DNA of 64,000 nucleotides from Salinibacterium sp. TMP30 (GTDB taxonomy: Bacteria > Actinomycetota > Actinomycetes > Actinomycetales > Microbacteriaceae): NCBI RefSeq assembly GCF_038397785.1, contig NZ_CP151642.1:1178001-1242000 (forward strand), written 5' to 3'. The position numbers and the translations under genes were made by a program. The notes under the pieces are model-generated. The model searched no databases, was not told the DNA's origin, and saw nothing but the letters and a program-made list of their open reading frames with translations. Positions 57,652 to 64,000 of the stretch are shown here, piece by piece; the first letter of the stretch is position 1, and each line of letters opens with the position of its first letter.

Positions 57652-59610
57652 ATGAACTTACTCGAGGGAATCAACAGTCCCCGAGATCTTGACGGTCTCT
57701 CCACCCCGCAGCTTGTCGAGTTAGCCCAAGAGATCCGCGAGTTTCTGATCGAAAACGTCTCTCGAACCGGCGGACATTTGGGCCCCAACTTGGGAGTGGT
57801 CGAGCTGACAACGGCTATCCACCGGGTCTTCGACTCGCCGCGTGATGCCATCGTCTTCGACACCGGCCACCAGAGCTATGTTCACAAGATCCTTACTGGC
57901 CGAAAGGACTTCTCGAAGTTGCGCTCTGAAGGCGGACTCGCCGGGTACCCGCAGCGTTCCGAATCTGAGCATGACATCGTCGAAAGTTCTCACGCTTCTA
58001 GTTCGCTGTCTTGGGCCGACGGTATTTCGCGAGCCTTCGAGATGACAGGCCAGGGGGACCGCCACGTTGTCGCCGTCGTCGGCGATGGTGCACTTACCGG
58101 CGGCATGACGTGGGAGGCGCTCAACAACATCAGCGACGACAACAGTCGCAACCTGATAATTGTTGTCAATGACAATGGCCGCTCCTACGCACCCACAATT
58201 GGTGGAATGGCCCATTTTTTGAATAGCGTGCGAACTCGCCGTTCGTACCGTTCGCTGTACAGCTCAAGCCAGCGATTCTTCGGAGCTTTCGGTGGACCGG
58301 GGCGCGCACTGTATCGCGGTATTCGGGGTGGCACACACGGATTCCTCTCTCGATTCAGCAACAATGAGGCCCTCTATTCGAATCTTGATATCAAGTACTT
58401 GGGCCCGGTTGATGGCCACGACATCGGTGCGCTGAACGAAGTGCTTGAACAGGCTAAGTCGTATGGTGCGCCCGTAATTGTGCACGCGATTACCGAAAAG
58501 GGCCGCGGCTACGAGCCGGCACTGTCGGATGTTGCAGATCAGTTCCACGCCGTCGGCCAGATTGATCCGATCACCGGGGAGCCCGTTCAATCGGGTGGAG
58601 CTGCATCATGGACGTCAGTGTTCTCTCAGGAGGTTGTCACCCTTGCAGACGAAAACCCCCGCCTAGTGGGGATTACTGCCGCGATGCTGCGCCCCACGGG
58701 GCTCCACCTCTTTGCCGAAAAGTATCCGGAACGCGTTCATGATGTCGGTATCGCAGAACAGCATGCTGTTACCTCTGCCGCAGGGCTGGCATTCGGAGGT
58801 TTGCATCCTGTCGTTGCGCTCTACGCCACCTTCATCAATCGTGCGTTCGACCAGGTGCTCATGGATGTCGCGCTGCACCGCGCCGGGGTCACTTTTGTTC
58901 TAGACCGCGCGGGTGTCACAGGCCCTGATGGCGCAAGTCATCATGGTATGTGGGATCTCGCCCTGCTTCAGGTGGTTCCGAACATCAGGATTGCTGCACC
59001 TCGAGACGCTGAGCGACTGCGTGAGGAGCTGCGGGAGGCCGTCGCTGTTGATGATGGGCCGACGGTAATTCGCTTCGCCAAAGGCACTGTGGGAACCGAA
59101 TACGATTCTGTCCGTCGCACCGACGACGGTGTGGATGTGCTCCGCGAGGATGACCAGCATGATGTGCTCATCGTTACGGTTGGCTCGATGGCTAAGACTG
59201 GTCTTCAAGTTGCAGAACTTCTTGCAGCGCAGGGCATTGGAGCAACAGTGATTGACCCGCGATGGGTCGTTCCGGTTGCGCAGAGTGTGATCGATTTCTC
59301 GGCACAGTACCGAATAGTGATCACGATCGAAGACGGCATTCGAGTTGGGGGAATCGGCACCCGAATTCGCCAAGATATGCGGGCACAGGGCGTCGATACT
59401 GCGGTCAACGAACTCGGTTTGCCGGCAGAGTTCCTCGACCATGGCAGTCGCGACTACGTGCTCGAGAAGGCAGGGCTCACGCCTCAACACATCGCTCGCG
59501 ATGTGGTTGCCCAGGTGCTCGGGAGCAAAATTCCTATTGCGCGACCGCTGAGTGACATCGACTCGCAGCCGCAGCCGCAGCCGCATCCGCTTTCCGCCAA
59601 ACGAGGATAG
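57652..59610 (+). CDS. dxs: 1-deoxy-D-xylulose-5-phosphate synthase
   Basis: A 652-residue ThDP enzyme joining pyruvate and glyceraldehyde 3-phosphate for the MEP isoprenoid route. FDTGHQSYVHKIL near 67-79; ThDP/Mg motif VVGDGALTGGMTWEALNN near 143-160; the transketolase central domain with VGIAEQHAVTSAAGLA near 365 (catalytic Glu), and the C-terminal domain to ~635. The last 15 residues are a Gln/Pro run (repeated CCGCAG) outside the fold. Leaderless start. Convergent with the FadB-like gene across a long hairpin. Confidence 0.96.
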   Translation: MNLLEGINSPRDLDGLSTPQLVELAQEIREFLIENVSRTGGHLGPNLGVVELTTAIHRVFDSPRDAIVFDTGHQSYVHKILTGRKDFSKLRSEGGLAGYPQRSESEHDIVESSHASSSLSWADGISRAFEMTGQGDRHVVAVVGDGALTGGMTWEALNNISDDNSRNLIIVVNDNGRSYAPTIGGMAHFLNSVRTRRSYRSLYSSSQRFFGAFGGPGRALYRGIRGGTHGFLSRFSNNEALYSNLDIKYLGPVDGHDIGALNEVLEQAKSYGAPVIVHAITEKGRGYEPALSDVADQFHAVGQIDPITGEPVQSGGAASWTSVFSQEVVTLADENPRLVGITAAMLRPTGLHLFAEKYPERVHDVGIAEQHAVTSAAGLAFGGLHPVVALYATFINRAFDQVLMDVALHRAGVTFVLDRAGVTGPDGASHHGMWDLALLQVVPNIRIAAPRDAERLREELREAVAVDDGPTVIRFAKGTVGTEYDSVRRTDDGVDVLREDDQHDVLIVTVGSMAKTGLQVAELLAAQGIGATVIDPRWVVPVAQSVIDFSAQYRIVITIEDGIRVGGIGTRIRQDMRAQGVDTAVNELGLPAEFLDHGSRDYVLEKAGLTPQHIARDVVAQVLGSKIPIARPLSDIDSQPQPQPHPLSAKRG

Positions 59611-59639
59611 CGCGCGACGCCCTAACGGACTGACCGACC

Positions 59640-59690
59640 AACAGCGAAAGGGCCGGCCCAGATACTATCTGGACCGGCCCTTTCGCTGTT
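59640..59690. terminator. Long two-way hairpin between dxs and the FadB-like gene
   Basis: Nearly perfect 25-bp inverted repeat (arms 59640-59664 and 59666-59690, one mismatch) starting AACAGCGAAAGGGCCGG and ending CCGGCCCTTTCGCTGTT. It can serve both convergent genes; no T-run follows. Confidence 0.75.
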
Positions 59691-59715
59691 GATGTACGGT
59701 GCTAACGCGGGATTC

Positions 59716-61839
59716 CTAGTGGACTCCGCGAATCTGCGGATCGTGGAAGGTTCCTCCGAACGCGCGTTCGGAAGCTCCCGCACGATCGAGATACGGGGTG
59801 ACACCACCCATCTGGAAGGGGTAACCGGCGCCGAGAATGAGACACAGGTCGATATCTTCCGCAGCGGCGACGACGCTGTCTTCCAGCATGCGATGAATCT
59901 CGTCGGCAAGACCATCTTCGATGCGGATCTGAAGCTCCTCTGCCGTCATGGGCGACTTTCCACCCTTGACGATCTCGACAGCCTTCTTCGAAATGCCCTT
60001 TGACTTACCCTTGCTGTCACGGTCGAAAATGAAACCCAGTTCAGCGAGTTTGTGCAGATTCTTGCTTTCGAAGAACCGCTCGGGAAATGCTGCGTGATGA
60101 GTGTCGAGCACGTGTGCTCCGACCTTGAGGCCGACGAGTTCGAGAAGCTCGAAAGGGGTCATCGGTAGCCCAAATGGACGAGTCGACTCCTCGACAACCT
60201 CAAACGGCGTTCCTGTGTCTACGGCGTGCATCGCCTCGCCCAAGACCTTCGCAAGAATACGGTTAACGACAAAACCTGGGGTGTCCGTCGTGATGACAGC
60301 GTTCTTACGCAGATTCTTTGCTGTGACCATTGCCGTTGACAGCGTCTGATCGTTTGTGTGCGGAGTCTTTACGACTTCAATGAGCGGCATTACGGCCACT
60401 GGGTTGAAGAAGTGGAAACCGACGAGGCGCTCGGGGTGTTTGAGCTGTGCACCGATCTGCTCAACCGACAACGATGACGTGTTCGTTGCCAGGATTGCCT
60501 CATCAGAAATGTACTGTTCCACCTCGGCGAACACTGCCTGTTTGGCCGTGAGCTCCTCAAAGATCGCTTCGATGACCCAGTCACAGTCGCCGAAGTCAGC
60601 CTTGTCGGTCGTGCCAGTGACAAGCGCCTTGAGCCGGTTCGTGTCATCGGATGACAATCGTCCCTTCTCGTGCAGTTTGTCGATCTCCGCATGGATGGCG
60701 GCAACACCGGCATCTGTGGCGGCTTGATCTAGGTCGGTGATGACCACCGGCACCTGTAAGCGACGCACAAAGAGCAGCGCGAACTGGCGAGCCATCAGAC
60801 CGGCACCAATGACGCCGACCTTCGTGACGGTGCGGGCAAGTTCCTTGTCTGGCGCTCCGGCAGGTCGTTTTGCTCGCTTCTGCACGAGGTTGAATGCATA
60901 GATGCTCGCCTGGAACTGATCTCCGGAGATCATTTCTGCCAGAGCGTTGTCTTCAGCTTCGAAGCCGGTCTTCTTATCCGTGTTCTTTGCTGCCTTGAGC
61001 AGGGCAAGCGCAGCGTAAGGCGACTTGGCGACGCGGCCGATTCGGTTGGCAAGCATTTTCTCTGCGATGCCGATCGCAACATCCCACTTGACGGTACGTT
61101 CGATTTTGCCAGGCTCGTTCTTGCGCTTTACCTTTGTGGTGCCGGAGATGACATCGTCTGCCCAGCGCACTGAGTCCTCGAGGAAGTTGGCTGGCCCGAA
61201 CATCGCGTCAGCGATACCGAGTTCGAAGGCCTCAGGGCCTTTGAGCATCCGGTTGTTCTTGAGAGGATTTTCGATGACGACCTTGAGAGCATTCTCGATG
61301 CCGATCAGGTTCGGCAGTAACCAGGCGCCGCCCCACCCGGGAATGAGACCAAGGAAGACCTCGGGAAGAGCTAACGCGGGAACCGAACTATCGATAGTGC
61401 GGTAGTCGGCGTTAAGTGGAACTTCCACGCCGCCACCGAGTGCAAGCCCGTTGATGAACACGAACGACGGAACGCCGAGGTCACTAAGCTTTCCGAGTGA
61501 CCAGTGACCGAGCTGCGCCATCTGTTTGCCGGTCTCACGATCCGGGATTTCGCTGACCTTCGAAAGATCAGCGCCGGCAGCAAAGATGAACGGTTTACCG
61601 GTAACGGCGACACCGTGGATTTCGCCTGCGGTTGCCCGCTCCTTTTGCTCATCGAGCACTCGTGCAAACTCCAACAGGGTTGCAGGACCGAGAGTGTTAG
61701 GTCGGGTGTGATCCTTCCCGTTGTCGAGGGTGATAAGCGCAAGTGTGCGCCCCTGCGACAGCGGTACATCCCGCACAAAAGAGTGAGTGATGACTTCGTC
61801 TTTGGACAGGTCAGCCAGACGTGCAAACTGCTGGGTCAT
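59716..61839 (-). CDS. FadB-like enoyl-CoA hydratase / 3-hydroxyacyl-CoA dehydrogenase
   Basis: A 707-residue fusion for beta-oxidation. The N-terminal crotonase domain (1 to ~290) has FIFAAGADLSKVSE oxyanion sequence and LALGGGVEVPLNADYRTI; the dehydrogenase half has the NAD fold VGVIGAGLMARQFALLF near 340, NTSSLSVEQIG, the catalytic His in LVGFHFFNPVAVMPLIEVV and PGFVVNRIL. It turns enoyl-CoA into 3-ketoacyl-CoA, which the thiolase encoded 2 nt upstream then cleaves. GGGAG before the ATG lies at the thiolase gene end. The longer frame to 61908 overlaps thiolase and is not real. Confidence 0.93.
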   Translation of the reverse strand: MTQQFARLADLSKDEVITHSFVRDVPLSQGRTLALITLDNGKDHTRPNTLGPATLLEFARVLDEQKERATAGEIHGVAVTGKPFIFAAGADLSKVSEIPDRETGKQMAQLGHWSLGKLSDLGVPSFVFINGLALGGGVEVPLNADYRTIDSSVPALALPEVFLGLIPGWGGAWLLPNLIGIENALKVVIENPLKNNRMLKGPEAFELGIADAMFGPANFLEDSVRWADDVISGTTKVKRKNEPGKIERTVKWDVAIGIAEKMLANRIGRVAKSPYAALALLKAAKNTDKKTGFEAEDNALAEMISGDQFQASIYAFNLVQKRAKRPAGAPDKELARTVTKVGVIGAGLMARQFALLFVRRLQVPVVITDLDQAATDAGVAAIHAEIDKLHEKGRLSSDDTNRLKALVTGTTDKADFGDCDWVIEAIFEELTAKQAVFAEVEQYISDEAILATNTSSLSVEQIGAQLKHPERLVGFHFFNPVAVMPLIEVVKTPHTNDQTLSTAMVTAKNLRKNAVITTDTPGFVVNRILAKVLGEAMHAVDTGTPFEVVEESTRPFGLPMTPFELLELVGLKVGAHVLDTHHAAFPERFFESKNLHKLAELGFIFDRDSKGKSKGISKKAVEIVKGGKSPMTAEELQIRIEDGLADEIHRMLEDSVVAAAEDIDLCLILGAGYPFQMGGVTPYLDRAGASERAFGGTFHDPQIRGVH

Positions 61840-61841
61840 TG

Positions 61842-63038
61842 TTACTTTGCTCCCTTGTAGTTGGGGTTCTCCCAGATAACGGAACCACCCTGGCCAAGAC
61901 CGACACACATGGCGGTAAGTCCATAGCGCACCTCAGGGTGCTGTTCGAACTGGGCAGCGAGCTGAATCATGAGCCGCACACCGGATGACGCCAATGGGTG
62001 GCCCATCGCGATTGCGCCGCCCCACTGGTTGACGCGGGGGTCTTCATCATCGATTCCGAAGTGGTCAAGGAGCGAAAGCACCTGCACAGCAAAAGCCTCG
62101 TTGAGCTCGAAGAGGCCAATGTCGTCCATCGAGAGTCCAGCCTTGCGGAGTGCCTTCTCAGTTGACGGAATTGGGCCAATGCCCATGATCTCGGGTTCCA
62201 CACCGGCATAGGCGAAACTGACCATACGCATCTTGGGCGTCAAACCGAACTCGCGTGCGGCATCCCCGCTCGCAATGATGCTTGCCGTTGCGCCATCGTT
62301 CAGCCCCGATGCGTTGCCGGCTGTGATTCGGCCGTGGGGGCGAAATGGCGTCTTGAGTCCCGCGAGACCGTCAAGAGTTGTTTCGGGGCGGAGACCTTCG
62401 TCGCGCGTTGCCATTCCCCAACCGGCGGCGCTCTTTATCGCAACGGAGATCAGATCAGGCTGGATGTTGTTTGCTTCGTAGGCGGCCGTCGCGCGCTGCT
62501 GGCTGCGCAGAGCGAAGGCATCGGAACGCGCCTTCGTGAGGTGAGGGAACCGATCATGCAGCTTCTCTGCCGTGTTGCCCATATTGAGGGCTTCGGGGTC
62601 GACGATCTTTTCGGCGACGAAACGAGGGTTGGGGTCGACGCCCGAACCCATTGGGTGATGACCCATGTGCTCTACGCCGCCGGCAATCGTCAGATCATAA
62701 GCACCAAAGGCGATTCCGCCAGCCACGTTAGTGACGGCAGTCATCGCGCCAGCACACATGCGGTCAATGGCGTAACCAGGAACCGACGTTGGCAGTCCTG
62801 CGAGAAGTGCTGCGCTTCGGCCGATCGTGAGGCCCTGATCGCCTGTCTGGGTGGTTGCAGCGATAGCAACTTCATCAAAGCGATCTTTGGGAATCTGGGG
62901 GTTACGTTCCAGTAGTCCGATCATCGCCTTGACGACGAGGTCATCAGCCCTGGTATTCCAGAACATGCCCTTCTCGCCAGCACGTCCAAATGGAGTACGG
63001 ACTCCATCTACGAATACAATCTCGGTTTCCTTGGCCAC
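61842..63038 (-). CDS. fadA: Acetyl-CoA acyltransferase (thiolase)
   Basis: A 398-residue thiolase: nucleophile Cys95 in IDRMCAGAMTAVTNVAGG, His in the NEAFAVQVLSLLDHFG region, MGHPLASSGVRL, and the second active Cys in MCVGLGQGGSVI. It splits 3-ketoacyl-CoA with CoA. GTG start at 63038 with GTGGAGG 5 nt upstream. Forms an operon with the FadB-like gene (2-nt gap). Confidence 0.95.
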   Translation of the reverse strand: MAKETEIVFVDGVRTPFGRAGEKGMFWNTRADDLVVKAMIGLLERNPQIPKDRFDEVAIAATTQTGDQGLTIGRSAALLAGLPTSVPGYAIDRMCAGAMTAVTNVAGGIAFGAYDLTIAGGVEHMGHHPMGSGVDPNPRFVAEKIVDPEALNMGNTAEKLHDRFPHLTKARSDAFALRSQQRATAAYEANNIQPDLISVAIKSAAGWGMATRDEGLRPETTLDGLAGLKTPFRPHGRITAGNASGLNDGATASIIASGDAAREFGLTPKMRMVSFAYAGVEPEIMGIGPIPSTEKALRKAGLSMDDIGLFELNEAFAVQVLSLLDHFGIDDEDPRVNQWGGAIAMGHPLASSGVRLMIQLAAQFEQHPEVRYGLTAMCVGLGQGGSVIWENPNYKGAK

Positions 63039-63116
63039 AATGCCTCCACTAAATCCTTGGATGTAGCACTGATCCTAGGCGGCCAAGTTTTGGGCTGAGG
63101 AATCCTTTGACTGTTC

Positions 63117-64000
63117 CTACGAATCGGCCTCGCCGGACTCCTCCGGCGTTTGGCTAGCTTCGACAAAGGCTTGGGCGATTGACTGTGCAGAAACGTCAAT
63201 TTGCCATTGCCGTGCACCTAGGCTCTCAAGTGCTTCAGAGACGCTTTGTGGCGTGATGTCAGTTGGTGGTGTCCATGAAACTCGCCTCAAGTAATCGGGC
63301 GTCAGTAGATTCTCGATCGGGATCGACAACTCTTCGGAGTGCTCGCTCATCACCGCACGAGCAGCTTTAAGTCGAAGGTCGGCTTCTGGGTTCTTGTCTG
63401 ACCACACTCGCGGCGGCGGAAGAGCATCGCTTGCGACTCGAGATGCCGGGATGTCTGTGGAGGCGAGGCCGCTTTGGATCGCATTCCACCAACGATCAAT
63501 TTGGGTGCGACTCGCGCGCCCGCTGAATTCCTTCAGCACAGAAAGCTGACGTTTGGTCTCCGGAAGCACGCGCGCAGCGGCAAGGAGTGCAGAATCGGGA
63601 ACCAACCGACCGGGGGCAGTGTCGACTTCTTGAGCGTAAGTGTCCCGAGCTAGCCACAGTTCACGCGCAACCGCGAGATTCTTGCCGCCGCGAATGGAGT
63701 GCACACCACTGAGTCGACGCCACGGTTCTGAGCGCACATTGCTGAGATCTCGTACCAACACAGAGTCAAACTCTTGTTGAGCAATTTCGTGCTTATTTGC
63801 TGAGTCAAGCAGCTCGCCCAGAGCTTCGCGGAGATCGACAAGTAGCTCCACATCGAGGGCTGCGTACACCAGCCAGGGCTGCGGAAGGGGACGCGTTGAC
63901 CAATCCGCCGACGAGTGTTCCTTAGCAAGGTGGATCCCGAGGAGATGTTCAACGACCGTGCCAAGCCCGACCCGGGGAAGTCCAGCAAGACGCGCGCCGA
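63117..64000 (-). CDS. rnd: Ribonuclease D, N-terminus beyond window edge
   Basis: The last 294 or so residues of a DEDD exonuclease. The frame is open to 64000: LPRVGLGTVVEHLLGIHLAK, then DWSTRPLPQPWLVYAALDVE with the exonuclease III Tyr-Asp motif, then DLREALGELL. The HRDC domain follows (NLAVARELWLARDTYAQEVD, then RLVPDSALLAAA). RNase D trims tRNA and other 3' ends. The GTG at 63869 is inside the conserved exonuclease motif and cannot be the start. It is upstream of the thiolase gene on the same strand, 78 nt away. Confidence 0.92.
   Translation of the reverse strand, partial: GARLAGLPRVGLGTVVEHLLGIHLAKEHSSADWSTRPLPQPWLVYAALDVELLVDLREALGELLDSANKHEIAQQEFDSVLVRDLSNVRSEPWRRLSGVHSIRGGKNLAVARELWLARDTYAQEVDTAPGRLVPDSALLAAARVLPETKRQLSVLKEFSGRASRTQIDRWWNAIQSGLASTDIPASRVASDALPPPRVWSDKNPEADLRLKAARAVMSEHSEELSIPIENLLTPDYLRRVSWTPPTDITPQSVSEALESLGARQWQIDVSAQSIAQAFVEASQTPEESGEADS

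Overview
The window reads as a stretch of chromosome from a high-GC Gram-positive bacterium, most likely a member of the Microbacteriaceae (Actinobacteria). The evidence is the gene content and order: homodimeric AceE, a FasR/PucR-type regulator and fabD-fabH-acpP-fabF; DUF3145, DUF4191, DUF4193, DUF3093, DUF3710, DUF3159, DUF7455 and SepH; glnA2-glnE facing glnA1; and sigA close to parE/parC. These are actinobacterial marker families. The region is mostly core housekeeping DNA. I see no prophage, insertion sequence, CRISPR array or obvious island.

Layout. 1-1.2 kb: the end of a dipeptide-type ABC transporter (two ATPases). 1.3-4.6 kb: an FAD-dependent desaturase-like oxidoreductase, DUF3145 with a possible coupled mini-ORF, and an SDR. 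4.6-12.2 kb (minus strand): aceE, fasR, fabD, fabH, acpP, fabF, which join acetyl-CoA supply to fatty-acid synthesis. 12.4-22.6 kb (plus strand): an AhpE-like peroxiredoxin, two near-identical tRNA-Val genes around a LON-domain gene, a PLP decarboxylase, an EamA exporter, a 1538-residue permease with a giant acidic N-terminus, Nif3 and a CdsZ-like coiled-coil protein. 22.7-23.1 kb: RNase P RNA. 23.1-26.5 kb (mostly minus): VIT-type transporter, polyphosphate glucokinase, methionine aminopeptidase, a 59-residue protein and panB. 26.7-32.5 kb: the glutamine synthetase module, with GlnA2 and the adenylyltransferase GlnE on plus and adenylylatable GlnA1 on minus. 32.6-40.1 kb: RDD protein, DUF4191, a membrane pseudokinase-like protein, dihydrolipoamide acyltransferase, LpdA and PepA. 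40.2-44.7 kb: PAC2 protein, primary sigma factor, an F420-ligase-family protein facing an ATP-grasp protein, and DUF7455. 44.9-54.5 kb: ParE and ParC (convergent), a phosphodiesterase, SepH, DUF4193, DUF3093, Dut, DUF3710 and DUF3159. 54.7-64 kb: aconitase, DXS, a FadB-like/thiolase beta-oxidation pair and the C-terminal part of RNase D.

Themes. Thirteen genes have a strict TANNNT hexamer ending exactly 6 or 7 bases before the start codon, and usually no usable Shine-Dalgarno. This indicates leaderless transcripts, some with the -10 element built from the stop codon of the gene before. The order sucB / DUF4191 / RDD / glnA1 is the familiar actinobacterial one, but lipB and lipA, expected between sucB and DUF4191, are absent and a divergent pseudokinase-like membrane gene stands there instead. 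The CdsZ-like protein has lost three of four zinc-ribbon cysteines. No clearly undescribed multi-gene system is visible. The best candidates for new biology are the permease with its ~1065-residue disordered extension, the pseudokinase, and the F420-ligase-like/ATP-grasp pair beside sigA.
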